Source: CAYOPZ01 sp964406005
Lineage (GTDB): Bacteria; Bacteroidota; Bacteroidia; Bacteroidales; SM23-62
Reading direction: 5' to 3'
Length of the DNA: 64,000 nucleotides
Assembly: GCA_964406005.1 (NCBI GenBank)
Contig: CAYOPZ010000010.1
Location: forward strand, 1 to 64,000
A program made the position numbers and the translations under genes. The notes beneath the pieces are model-generated. The model was not told the origin of the DNA, searched no databases, and saw only the letters and a program-made list of their open reading frames with translations. Below, piece by piece: positions 35,862-44,866 of the stretch. Numbering within the stretch: the first letter of the stretch is position 1; each line of letters opens with the position of its first letter.

Positions 35862-37610
35862 TCATTTCTTAAGTGCCAGCCCGAGTTCGTCAAGCTGCTG
35901 CTGTGAAGCAGGGGAAGGACTGTCGATCATGACATCCCGGCCGGAATTGTTCTTTGGAAACGCAATCACATCCCGTATGGAATCGAGCCCGGCAAAAAGC
36001 GCCACCCAGCGGTCGAATCCGAAGGCAATACCTCCATGCGGAGGAGCTCCGTAACGAAATGCATTCATCAGGAATCCGAATTTCTCGCTGGCATCCTCCT
36101 GGGTAAAACCCAGGTTCCTGAACATCCGTTTCTGAAGATTCTCATCATGGATCCGGATGGAGCCCCCGCCAATCTCGATCCCGTTGATCACCAGGTCATA
36201 TGCATTCGCATGTACTTTCCCGGGATCGGTGTCGAACAATTCCAGGTCTTCCACTTTCGGCGAGGTAAAGGGATGGTGCATGGCATGGTACCTGCCGGAT
36301 TCCTCGTCCCATTCCAGCAAAGGGAAGTCCACAACCCACAGGGGGATATATGTATCCTTGCCTCTCAGTCCGAGCCTTTCGCCCATTTCAAGTCTCAGCT
36401 CGGATAAGGCATTGAGCGTGGATGACCTTCCTCCTGCCAGGATCAGCAGAAGATCTCCGGGAACGGCTTTCAATGCTTCCATCCATTTCCTGATCTCATC
36501 CGGACCGTAAAATTTGTCCACGCTGGACTGAATGCTTCCGTCCCCGTTGTATTTTGCATAGATCAATCCCCCGGCACCGATCTGGGGACGGCTGACAAAT
36601 TCCGTCAGCTCGTCGATCTGCTTCCTTGACCAGGAAGCACAATCCTTTGCACAGACTCCTCCGGTATATTCAGCATTGTCAAATATCCGGAATCCCTTCC
36701 CCCTGACCAGGGACGAGATTTCTCCGATCTTCATTTCAAAGCGGAGATCGGGCTTGTCCGTACCATACTCTGCAATGGCCTGCTCATAGGGCATCTTAAC
36801 GAATGATTCTTCGATCTCCACATCCAGCACCGTACGGAACAGATGTTTTGCAAGACCCTCGAAAGTATCCAGCACATCGTCCCGCTCCACGAAAGACATT
36901 TCGCAATCGATCTGGGTAAATTCCGGCTGCCGGTCTGCCCGCAGGTCTTCATCCCTGAAACACTTCACGATCTGGAAATACCTGTCATATCCTGCCACCA
37001 TCAGCAGCTGCTTGAATGTCTGGGGAGACTGCGGGAGCGCGTAGAACTGTCCTTCATTCATCCTGGACGGAACGATGAAGTCCCTGGCCCCTTCGGGTGT
37101 CGTTTTGATCAGAAATGGCGTTTCCACTTCAAAAAATCCTTGGGAGTCGAGGTATCTTCTGACCTCCTGTGCCATTTTATGGCGGAGATGCATATTTTTC
37201 ATCAGTGGGGGCCTGCGCAAATCAAGATACCGGTATTTCATCCTCAGGTCTTCTCCTCCGTCGGTATTGTTTTCTATGGTAAAAGGAGGTGTTTCCGACG
37301 GATTGAGCACCCGGAGATCCTTCACTGTGATCTCAATATCCCCTGTAGCCATTTTAGGATTCTTATTGCTGCGCCCGGCAACTTTCCCGCTTGCAGATAC
37401 GACGAATTCACGTCCGAGTTTTCGCGCTTGTTCACAAAGCTTCCTGTCTTCGTCCATGTTGAAAACCAACTGGGTTACTCCGTAGCGGTCCCTCAGGTCC
37501 ACAAAGGTCATCCCTCCCAGGTTCCTTGTCCTCTGCACCCAACCGCTCAGCGTGACCGCTTTTCCGGAATCCTTCTGTCTCAGTTCTCCGCAGGTATGTG
37601 TTCTGTACAT
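35862..37610 (-). CDS. aspS: Aspartyl-tRNA synthetase
   Basis: AspS charges tRNA-Asp. The 582-residue protein has an N-terminal OB-fold anticodon-binding domain (about residues 1-105, SGWVQRTRNLGGMTFVDLRDRYG). A class IIb catalytic domain follows, with motif 2 around KCFRDEDLRADRQPEFTQID and motif 3 GIAFGFDRWVALFAG near the C-terminus. The bacterial GAD insertion domain is present in the middle. Length is normal for the bacterial type. Whether it is tRNA-Asp-specific or also charges tRNA-Asn cannot be judged here. The hairpin array lies immediately downstream and tadA is divergent upstream. Confidence 0.97.
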   Translation of the reverse strand: MYRTHTCGELRQKDSGKAVTLSGWVQRTRNLGGMTFVDLRDRYGVTQLVFNMDEDRKLCEQARKLGREFVVSASGKVAGRSNKNPKMATGDIEITVKDLRVLNPSETPPFTIENNTDGGEDLRMKYRYLDLRRPPLMKNMHLRHKMAQEVRRYLDSQGFFEVETPFLIKTTPEGARDFIVPSRMNEGQFYALPQSPQTFKQLLMVAGYDRYFQIVKCFRDEDLRADRQPEFTQIDCEMSFVERDDVLDTFEGLAKHLFRTVLDVEIEESFVKMPYEQAIAEYGTDKPDLRFEMKIGEISSLVRGKGFRIFDNAEYTGGVCAKDCASWSRKQIDELTEFVSRPQIGAGGLIYAKYNGDGSIQSSVDKFYGPDEIRKWMEALKAVPGDLLLILAGGRSSTLNALSELRLEMGERLGLRGKDTYIPLWVVDFPLLEWDEESGRYHAMHHPFTSPKVEDLELFDTDPGKVHANAYDLVINGIEIGGGSIRIHDENLQKRMFRNLGFTQEDASEKFGFLMNAFRYGAPPHGGIAFGFDRWVALFAGLDSIRDVIAFPKNNSGRDVMIDSPSPASQQQLDELGLALKK

Positions 37611-37670
37611 TTCTGTAGTTGTTAGATTTCTTTATTATTTTGCGAAATTAACAAGAAAAGGGAACAATGC

Positions 37671-38120
37671 ATGACCTACCCGATCTTCTCTGACGAGTAT
37701 TTTATGAATGAGGCCCTGAAGGAGGCACGCAGGGCCGGGGAAGAGGATGAAATTCCGGTGGGCGCCGTCATCGTGGAGGACAGGAAAATCATTGCCAGGG
37801 CCCACAATCAGACGGAAACCCTGCATGATGTAACCGCCCATGCCGAAATGCTGGCCATTACTTCAGCCGCCAACAGCCTCGGCACAAAATACCTGGATCA
37901 ATGCACCTTGTATGTCACCCTCGAACCCTGTGTCATGTGCGGAGCCGCATCAGCATTGGCCCGGATCGGCAGGATCGTTTACGGGGCAAAAGATCCGAAA
38001 GCCGGATATGGTAAGATCATTCAGGATATACTCCATCCGAAAACAAAGATCAGGGCAGGCATTCTTGAAGAGGAATGTGCAATCCTTCTCAAGGATTTTT
38101 TCCGGGGGAAAAGAAACTGA
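37671..38120 (+). CDS. tadA: tRNA-specific adenosine deaminase TadA
   Basis: TadA converts adenosine 34 of tRNA-Arg(ACG) to inosine. The 149-residue protein has the zinc motif His57-Ala58-Glu59 and Cys87-Val-Met-Cys90 (PCVMC), with the catalytic glutamate at 59. NEIPVGAV-like residues DEIPVGAVIVEDRKIIARAHN match the TadA substrate region. Guanine deaminases are related, but the 'AHAEMLAI ... SALARIGRIVYGAKDPKAG' run fits TadA. It is divergent from aspS with a 60-nt shared upstream region and ends head-on at the aroA stop. Confidence 0.9.
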   Translation: MTYPIFSDEYFMNEALKEARRAGEEDEIPVGAVIVEDRKIIARAHNQTETLHDVTAHAEMLAITSAANSLGTKYLDQCTLYVTLEPCVMCGAASALARIGRIVYGAKDPKAGYGKIIQDILHPKTKIRAGILEEECAILLKDFFRGKRN

Positions 38121-39353
38121 TCAGCCCTCCCTGATTTCAAAACCGGCGCCTGCAAGATCTTCCCAGAACCCGGGATAGGATTTCCGTACTACATCCGGAT
38201 CTTCTATTGCCAGATGCGGAAATTTCATGCAGGCCGGAGCAAATGCCATGGCCATGCGGTGATCCTCGTAGGTTCGAATGAGCGGTTCGGGAGCGGGTTT
38301 GCATCTGCGGTTACCGTCCCAGCGAATCCACCGCCCCTCGGGATCTGCCGAAATCACGATACCCAGCTTCTGCAGTTCCATGCCCAGGGCACGGATCCTG
38401 TCGGTTTCCTTGATGAGCAGGGTCCGTGTCCCCGTAAATGAAAAGGGCCTCGCCGTCAAGCCGCATACCACGGCCATGGTCTGTACAAGATCCGGATTGT
38501 CAGTGAAATCATATTCGAATTTTAAGACCGCCGGTGCATCCCTGCTCAGCATCACACCGTCTTGCGAAAAGCCGGTGACCACACCGAAGGGTCTGAACAA
38601 CTCCGCGAGCACGGAATCCCCCTGGTAACTGGCCTGTTTCAACCCGGACAGCCTCAAGTGTACATTATCCGACAGGGCTGCCAAGGCATACCAGTAACCG
38701 GCCGCACTCCAGTCGGATTCTACCGTCGCAGCCACACCCTTAAAGCTTGCCGGCGGGATGCCAATGGTATTCCCGGAAAATTCAACGGAGAGGCCAAAAT
38801 CTCTCATCAGTTTCATTGTCAACCGGATATAAGAGGATGAGACCATTTCATTTACCAGTTGTATGGTAAGGCCTTCCTCAAGTGAGGGAGCGATCATCAT
38901 CAGGGCGCTTATGAACTGGCTGCTGATACTGCTGTCAATCGAGATCTGCCCTCCCCTGATTTTTTTCCCCCGGATCCTGAGCGGAGGATAACCTTTCCTG
39001 TCCAGGTATGAAATCTCCGCACCGGCATCCTTCAGGGCATCAACCAGCTGACCGATAGGCCGGTTCTGCATGCGCTGAGAACCCGTGAGAATACGCCGCC
39101 CCTCCTTTATGCTGAAATAGGCCGTTAAAAACCGCATGGCCGTTCCGGCATGACCGATGTCGATCACCTCGTCCCGGCTTTTTAATGCAGCCTGCATGAC
39201 AAGTGTATCATCACTGTCTGACAGGTTCCCGAGTTCCCCCGGCCTGGTTGCCAGCGAATTCAAGATCAACAGGCGGTTGCTGATGGATTTCGAAGGGGGA
39301 AGCTTGACTTCTCCGATGATGTCAGGCGTCTCTTTGGCAAGCTGGATCCGCAT
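38121..39353 (-). CDS. aroA: 3-phosphoshikimate 1-carboxyvinyltransferase (EPSP synthase)
   Basis: AroA makes EPSP from shikimate-3-phosphate and phosphoenolpyruvate in aromatic amino acid synthesis. The 410-residue protein is slightly shorter than the usual 427 or so. It has the N-terminal LPPSKSISNRLLILNSLA motif, a GHAGTAMRFLTAY loop near residue 67 in place of the common GNAGTAxR, and the C-terminal IKETDRIRALGMELQKLG and YEDHRMAMAFA blocks. The promoter -7 element TACATTTG lies 27-34 nt upstream. The gene is not linked to other shikimate genes here. Confidence 0.95.
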   Translation of the reverse strand: MRIQLAKETPDIIGEVKLPPSKSISNRLLILNSLATRPGELGNLSDSDDTLVMQAALKSRDEVIDIGHAGTAMRFLTAYFSIKEGRRILTGSQRMQNRPIGQLVDALKDAGAEISYLDRKGYPPLRIRGKKIRGGQISIDSSISSQFISALMMIAPSLEEGLTIQLVNEMVSSSYIRLTMKLMRDFGLSVEFSGNTIGIPPASFKGVAATVESDWSAAGYWYALAALSDNVHLRLSGLKQASYQGDSVLAELFRPFGVVTGFSQDGVMLSRDAPAVLKFEYDFTDNPDLVQTMAVVCGLTARPFSFTGTRTLLIKETDRIRALGMELQKLGIVISADPEGRWIRWDGNRRCKPAPEPLIRTYEDHRMAMAFAPACMKFPHLAIEDPDVVRKSYPGFWEDLAGAGFEIREG

Positions 39354-39379
39354 ACGGTAAAAAGTTCATTCTGCCCGGT

Positions 39380-39387
39380 CAAATGTA
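39380..39387 (-). promoter_or_regulatory. Probable -7 element of the aroA promoter
   Basis: On the minus strand TACATTTG (39387-39380) matches TAnnTTTG exactly, 27 nt before the aroA ATG. No convincing -33 box is present at the usual spacing. Confidence 0.42.
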
Positions 39388-39469
39388 TGAATTTTAACCG
39401 GAATTGATCTTTGTCATGGATTTTTTAACTGAAGGTTATTAATTTGTTTTCGATAGAAATCAGGCATTT

Positions 39470-40633
39470 ATGACTTCATTCACCAGCACGGAAATTGCTT
39501 TCAGGATGAAAACCGACCGGGAACTCCGCAGAGCACTTATCCTGTTCAGGGCAATCTCGAGCAGGACCCTGGTGAAGATAGGCGGATGGCTTTCGGGATT
39601 TGCCATCGTAGTCCGCTTTCCACTGAACTGGATCGTAAAACCAACCATATACAGCCATTTCTGCGGCGGAGAGACCATTGAAGACTGTTTTCCAGTGGTT
39701 CAAAAGCTTTCCCGGTACAATATCCAATCCGTCCTGGATTATTCGGTCGAAGGAAAGGAAAATACCCGGGAGATTGAAGCTGCCCTGGAGGAAACCCTGA
39801 AAACCATCGTAAACGCCGCAGGCAATGAAAACATACCGTTTGCCGTCTTTAAACCGACTGCCTTCTCTGTCAGTGCTGTCCTGGAGAAGAAAGGCTCCGG
39901 TGCGGAACTGACCCAGAGCGAACAGGAAGAAAGCGATCGTTTCCGCAGGCGCGTTGACAGGCTTTGCAAAACTGCTTTCGAAAACAATGTCCGGATAATG
40001 ATCGATGCCGAAGAGATATGCTACCAGGATTTCATTGACGACGTTGCAAGGGAGATGATGGAAAAGTACAACAAGCAGATGCCGGTTGTATACAACACCT
40101 ACCAGATGTACCGGCGCGACAGGCTGGAAGTGTTCAGGAAGGACCTGCAGAGAGCACGGGACAAGGGCTTTTATCTGGGCATCAAGTTCGTCCGTGGCGC
40201 ATACATGGAAAAGGAAAGAGAAAGGGCCGAACGGCTCGGACAAACTTCTCCCATACATTCCGATAAGGAAAGTACCGACAGGGCCTTCGACACGGCACTG
40301 AAGTATGCTGTGGAGAATATTGAAAAAGTTTCTATATTTAGTGGTACGCATAATGAAAAAAGCAGCCTCTGCCTGACCCGGCTCATGGAAGAATACAATA
40401 TCCCGAGGAATGACGAGCGTTGTTATTTTTCACAATTATACGGGATGAGTGATCACATCAGTTTCAACCTGGCAGATGAGGGATACAGGGTAGCCAAATA
40501 CATTCCCTACGGACCGGTTCGCAGCGTGCTTCCATACCTGATCAGGCGTACCGAGGAAAATACTTCCATTGCCGGACAGACAGGCAGGGAATTGAGCCTG
40601 ATCCTGGCAGAACGCAAAAGGAGAAAAGCATAG
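39470..40633 (+). CDS. Proline dehydrogenase family protein
   Basis: The 387-residue flavoenzyme belongs to the PutA/ProDH TIM-barrel family, which oxidises proline to pyrroline-5-carboxylate. Diagnostic blocks are GIKFVRGAYMEKERERA (about residues 238-254), the SGTHNEKS segment near residue 288 and the C-terminal YGPVRSVLPYLIRRTEENTS, which holds the substrate-binding Arg-Arg pair. It is a stand-alone dehydrogenase with no P5C dehydrogenase domain and none encoded next to it. The stop codon lies 8 nt before the ATG of the next small gene. Confidence 0.92.
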   Translation: MTSFTSTEIAFRMKTDRELRRALILFRAISSRTLVKIGGWLSGFAIVVRFPLNWIVKPTIYSHFCGGETIEDCFPVVQKLSRYNIQSVLDYSVEGKENTREIEAALEETLKTIVNAAGNENIPFAVFKPTAFSVSAVLEKKGSGAELTQSEQEESDRFRRRVDRLCKTAFENNVRIMIDAEEICYQDFIDDVAREMMEKYNKQMPVVYNTYQMYRRDRLEVFRKDLQRARDKGFYLGIKFVRGAYMEKERERAERLGQTSPIHSDKESTDRAFDTALKYAVENIEKVSIFSGTHNEKSSLCLTRLMEEYNIPRNDERCYFSQLYGMSDHISFNLADEGYRVAKYIPYGPVRSVLPYLIRRTEENTSIAGQTGRELSLILAERKRRKA

Positions 40634-40641
40634 TGCAACAT

Positions 40642-41124
40642 ATGACCTTCGACAATCAAAAAACGACAATCCGGATCTTCCTGCGCAAGATGGTAATTGC
40701 CATTGCAGCCGCCATATCGGTCGTGACCATCCTTGCCGCCCCCTGGTTTGATCCGGATCTGCTCGGGATCCTGAAATATCAGTGGATCCTCCTGATCGCG
40801 GTTCTGTACATTCTGATTGTAGCGGTCTCCTGGATGCGTGGACTGAATTATTTCTATTTTGACGACAAGGGGGATAAAATCATCATCCGCTATTATCCCA
40901 TCCGGCCTCTCGGAAGAAAAAAAAAGGCGGTCCAGATCCAGAAAACCGTATTTGCCGGTTTCGAGATTAAAAAACCCGTACTGGGATTGAAAAAAAATCT
41001 CATTCTCAAGCAATATGTGAAAAAGAAAGTGGCAAAGTACCCTCCCATCGGGATTACTGCACTTACAAGGCAGGAATTAAGGGCACTCGAGAAACAGCTT
41101 TCCATTTATGCAAGGGGGGCCTGA
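40642..41124 (+). CDS. Two-helix membrane protein, function unknown
   Basis: The 160-residue form starts at the ATG at 40642; a GTG three codons upstream is possible. Two membrane helices (about residues 15-33 and 44-62) precede a basic cytoplasmic domain with KKKAVQIQKTVFAGFEI and a lysine-rich middle. I do not recognise the family. It follows the proline dehydrogenase gene closely and ends 19 nt inside the convergent dprA gene. Coding use and the neat spacing suggest that it is real. Confidence 0.6.
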   Translation: MTFDNQKTTIRIFLRKMVIAIAAAISVVTILAAPWFDPDLLGILKYQWILLIAVLYILIVAVSWMRGLNYFYFDDKGDKIIIRYYPIRPLGRKKKAVQIQKTVFAGFEIKKPVLGLKKNLILKQYVKKKVAKYPPIGITALTRQELRALEKQLSIYARGA

Positions 41125-42245
41125 CGGGAATTATCCGCAAGCCTGTAACGGTTACCCGGGAGACAGCAAACCCGTCCGGCGAATTCAAGATCCAGCAGCA
41201 GAGCCGAAACTGTCCTGACAGGCAGGCCCGTTCCGATGCATATCCTGTCCACGGAAATTTCACCCTCCGCTTCTAAAATATCCAGAATGCTTTTCCCCTG
41301 CCCGCCGGGTTCCGCAGGGTTCCGGCGATCCGGGGGCACCTGGGTGAAGGCATCCCATCCCATCAGGTACTCAATGTCCCGGCAACCTTCTACCATGGCT
41401 GCCTTATTCGTTTTGATCAGGCCGTTGCACCCGGCAGACACCGGATCCCATATCTTACCGGGGAATGCGAATACATCCCTGTTGTAGGAAAAGGCCAGGT
41501 CTGCCGTGATCAGGGCGCCTCCCCGTATACCGGACTCTACAACGACCAGGGCATCCGCGAGCCCCGCAATAATCCTGTTCCGTCTGACAAAATTCTGTCT
41601 TTCCGGCTTTTGCCCGCTTGCAAAGTCCGTGACAAGCGAACCATGCTGAAGGATTCTTGAAGCCGTGCCCCTGTTTGCAGCAGGGTACATGTACCTGAAC
41701 CCGTGACCCAGAACAGCAATGGTCTCCAGACCGGAAGCCAGTGCGGACTTATGTGCACAATGGTCTATCCCGTATGCCAGCCCGCTTACAATTGTGGGAT
41801 CATGCCCCCTTTCGCTGAGATCCTCAACCAGCCTTTTACATATGCCCATTCCGTAGGGCGACGGACGACGGGTACCTACAATGCCAAGCACTTTCTTCTT
41901 ATCGAATACGCTGCCCCCCCTTACATACAGTACGACCGGTGCATCATGGCATTGTGCCAGCCTGGACGGATACCCCGCATCCCCGAGATGAACCACCGAG
42001 ATCCCGTTCTTACGGGTATAATCCATTTCTTTCTTTGCATCCTCCAGAATGCCGCCCCAGTCTATACCCCCGGTTAACATTTTACCCATCCCCGGAATTT
42101 TTTCAAGGTTTCGCTTCCTTTCCCGGAAGATGGCTTCCGGGGGACCGATCACATCGATGAGTTTCCTTGCCCTGACAGGGCCTATCCCGGGTATCATTGC
42201 CAGTGCAACCCAGAAGACCGGTTCAGCCTTTTCATACCTGTTCAT
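41106..42245 (-). CDS. dprA: DNA-processing protein DprA (Smf)
   Basis: DprA loads RecA onto incoming single-stranded DNA during natural transformation. The 379-residue protein has an N-terminal helix-hairpin-helix region (MIPGIGPVRARKLIDVIG). A Rossmann-like core follows, with GIVGTRRPSPYGMGICKRL, SGLAYGIDHCAHKSALASG and the C-terminal VESGIRGGALITADLAF. A short winged-helix domain (about residues 318-370) ends the protein. No other competence gene is in the window. It overlaps the preceding membrane protein gene head-on by 19 nt. Confidence 0.95.
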   Translation of the reverse strand: MNRYEKAEPVFWVALAMIPGIGPVRARKLIDVIGPPEAIFRERKRNLEKIPGMGKMLTGGIDWGGILEDAKKEMDYTRKNGISVVHLGDAGYPSRLAQCHDAPVVLYVRGGSVFDKKKVLGIVGTRRPSPYGMGICKRLVEDLSERGHDPTIVSGLAYGIDHCAHKSALASGLETIAVLGHGFRYMYPAANRGTASRILQHGSLVTDFASGQKPERQNFVRRNRIIAGLADALVVVESGIRGGALITADLAFSYNRDVFAFPGKIWDPVSAGCNGLIKTNKAAMVEGCRDIEYLMGWDAFTQVPPDRRNPAEPGGQGKSILDILEAEGEISVDRICIGTGLPVRTVSALLLDLEFAGRVCCLPGNRYRLADNSRQAPLA

Positions 42246-42403
42246 TTACCGGTTTTTTACTTTATGGCCGTCTCAGCAGTATATCGGCCCCTGGTTTGCC
42301 CCTGGTACATTTTTTATTCTGAGACTACAACCGCATGATCCTGACCTTGAGGAGTAAAATAAATTGTCTTAAATTACCTGTTCTTAATTTTAAATAAACG
42401 AGT

Positions 42404-44044
42404 ATGATACAATGGCCTAAAATCAATGATGCAATCGGAACCGTTAACCGGGGGGTTCCTACCGAATCAGGTCTGTGTACCTTATGTGATTCCGCTTGCA
42501 AAGGAAGGTGCGAGACATGGCTTTCTTCCCTCAAAGGCAGAAAGCTGCTTTATCCCCGGAATTTCGGACAGACCACAGCCGGTGCATGGCATCTTGCCAC
42601 AATGGGCATCGGTTACCATGCCCTGAGAATCCAGGGCTATACCTATGGCGCCATAGGAATTGAACCGCCAATGACAAGCAATCCGGACGATTGCCTGTTC
42701 AACAATGTGAATATTTCGACGGGATTTGGAAACAAAGTAAAAACAAAATGCAGGCTTCCAGTTATGACCGGTGCCCTGGGATCGACGTTTATCGCCCGTA
42801 ATTACTGGGAGTCCTTTGCTGTCGGGGCGGCTCTGTGCGGCATCCCGATTGTTGTGGGGGAAAACGTGGTGGGAGTCGATAAAAAATCTGTTTTGAGGAA
42901 AGGGAAAATCGAAAAAGCTCCGGAGCTGGATCGCAGAATTGAAACTTTTTTCAGGTACTATGACGGATTCGGGGCCATTATTGTTCAGATGAATGTGGAA
43001 GATACAAGAAACGGCGTTGCTGAATATATTATTGATAAATACGGGGACAAAGTCATCATTGAACTGAAATGGGGCCAGGGAGCAAAAGACATCGGAGGTG
43101 AAATACAGGTAACAAGCATTGAATATGCAAGGTTCCTGAAAGACCGGGGATACCTTGTCGACCCCGATCCGTACAATAAAACAGTACAAACGGCCTTTGA
43201 AGCCCGTGCCATCAGTTCCTTCGCAAGGCACAGTCGTCTGGGAGGCACGGAATTGTCAAGTCCGGATGAAGTCAGAGAAGCCTTCATGAAAGATGTTGAG
43301 TACCTGAAAAAGCTGGGATTCGAGAAAGTTACCCTTAAAACCGGGGCCTATGATATGGAAGCACTGGCCATGTCCATCCGTTATTCGGCTGAAGCGGGAC
43401 TTGACCTTCTGACAATTGATGGTTCGGGTGGCGGAACCGGAATGAGTCCGTGGAACATGATGCAGCACTGGGGAATTCCATCGATTGCCCTGCACGCCAA
43501 AGCATACGAATACTGTAAAATACTGGATGAACGGGGCATAAAGGTTCCTGATATTTCATTTGCCGGCGGTTTTGCCCGGGAAGATCATATTTTTAAAGCC
43601 CTGGCTCTGGGTGCGCCATATACCAGTCTTGTCTGTATGGGAAGGGCTCCCATGATACCGGGATTCCTGGGAAGCAATATCGAAGGTGTATTCAAACCAG
43701 ATAAAAGAGCCCAGCTACACGGTCACTGGGAATCATTGCCTCCGGCAGTAATGGAATTCGGAAAATATCCTGAAGAGATTTTCGCCGGATGGGAGCCTGT
43801 AAAGGAAAAAGTTGGTCAGGATGAAATGCAAAATATACCCTTTGGCGCCATCGCCATGTATGCATTTGTCGATAAACTGGCCTGTGGTTTACAGCAATTT
43901 CTGGCAGGGGCCAGAAAGTTCAGTATTGATAAAATTATCAGGGATGACCTGATGTCAGCCAACCGGGAAACAGAGAATGTAACCGGCATTACTTTTATGA
44001 CGGATGCAAAAAACCAGGAAGCATTGAATATCCTGAAAAGCTGA
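42404..44044 (+). CDS. FMN-binding glutamate synthase-like protein with N-terminal Cys cluster
   Basis: The 546-residue protein matches the central FMN/synthase domain of glutamate synthase (archaeal-type, GltB2-like), but it has no glutaminase domain and no small subunit nearby. The TIM-barrel core shows GQGAKDIGGE near residue 225, LTIDGSGGGTGMSPWNMMQHWGIP near residue 340, and a CMGRAPMIPGF segment. The N-terminus carries CX2CX3CX3C (Cys25, 28, 32, 36), suggesting an iron-sulfur cluster or zinc site. It may be an electron-transfer or amino-acid-related flavoenzyme; true glutamate synthase activity is unproven. A weak promoter (ATTG-N18-TAATTTTA) lies at 42363-42392. Confidence 0.8.
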   Translation: MIQWPKINDAIGTVNRGVPTESGLCTLCDSACKGRCETWLSSLKGRKLLYPRNFGQTTAGAWHLATMGIGYHALRIQGYTYGAIGIEPPMTSNPDDCLFNNVNISTGFGNKVKTKCRLPVMTGALGSTFIARNYWESFAVGAALCGIPIVVGENVVGVDKKSVLRKGKIEKAPELDRRIETFFRYYDGFGAIIVQMNVEDTRNGVAEYIIDKYGDKVIIELKWGQGAKDIGGEIQVTSIEYARFLKDRGYLVDPDPYNKTVQTAFEARAISSFARHSRLGGTELSSPDEVREAFMKDVEYLKKLGFEKVTLKTGAYDMEALAMSIRYSAEAGLDLLTIDGSGGGTGMSPWNMMQHWGIPSIALHAKAYEYCKILDERGIKVPDISFAGGFAREDHIFKALALGAPYTSLVCMGRAPMIPGFLGSNIEGVFKPDKRAQLHGHWESLPPAVMEFGKYPEEIFAGWEPVKEKVGQDEMQNIPFGAIAMYAFVDKLACGLQQFLAGARKFSIDKIIRDDLMSANRETENVTGITFMTDAKNQEALNILKS

Positions 44045-44089
44045 AAACAGATTCATCCCCTTTTGTAGGTTTTGTATGTCCGTAAACAA

Positions 44090-44866
44090 ATGATACTGAC
44101 CGACACGCATACACACCTCTTTCTGCCTGCATTCGGGAAGGATAGGGAAGAAGTCGTACGCTCCGCCGTCGGCAAGGGTGTTGCAAAGATGTTCCTGCCC
44201 GATGTGGACGGATCTACCACGGATTCAATGCTTGCCCTGGCAGATGCATTCCCGGATCACTGCTTTCCCATGATAGGACTTCATCCCACATCGGTAAGGG
44301 AAAATTTCAGCGACGAGATCGAAAGGATCAGGAACATCCTGCCGGGCAGGAAATTCTGGGGGATCGGAGAAACAGGCATTGACCTTTACCGTGACAAGAC
44401 CTACCGGCATCAACAGGTCGAGTCATTCAGGATGCACATCACCCTGGCCAGGGAACATCATCTGCCGCTTATCATACACTGCCGTGATTCATTTGCCGAA
44501 ATAAGCGAAATACTGGACAGGGAGCATGACGGATCCCTGACCGGTATATTCCATGCCTTCACAGGCAGTATTGAACAGGCCCGGAAAATCACAGCATTCG
44601 GTTTCAAGATCGGCATAGGCGGTATTGTGACATTTAAAAATTCGGGACTGGATAAAACAGTACGGGCCATGGACCCGCGGCAGATCGTGCTCGAAACAGA
44701 TTCACCCTATCTTGCGCCCGTGCCAAAAAGGGGTAAACGGAATGAAAGTGCCTACCTGGTATACACGGCAGAGAAAATTGCAGAGATCCATAATATGTCC
44801 GTTGAAGAAATTGCAGACATAACAACCGGGAACGCAGCTGAAATATTCGGATTCGATGTCGAATAA
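44090..44866 (+). CDS. TatD-family metal-dependent hydrolase (DNase)
   Basis: The 258-residue form starts at the ATG at 44090 (MILTDTHTHLF); a TTG at 44072 would add six residues and is unlikely. The amidohydrolase-fold metal residues are visible: the THTH pair near the N-terminus, GETGIDLYRDKT near residue 100, LPLIIHCRDSF near 128, FHAFTGS near 156 and ETDSPYLAPVP near 204. TatD proteins are 3'-5' DNases linked to DNA repair. Its end overlaps the asparaginase start by 11 nt. Confidence 0.92.
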   Translation: MILTDTHTHLFLPAFGKDREEVVRSAVGKGVAKMFLPDVDGSTTDSMLALADAFPDHCFPMIGLHPTSVRENFSDEIERIRNILPGRKFWGIGETGIDLYRDKTYRHQQVESFRMHITLAREHHLPLIIHCRDSFAEISEILDREHDGSLTGIFHAFTGSIEQARKITAFGFKIGIGGIVTFKNSGLDKTVRAMDPRQIVLETDSPYLAPVPKRGKRNESAYLVYTAEKIAEIHNMSVEEIADITTGNAAEIFGFDVE

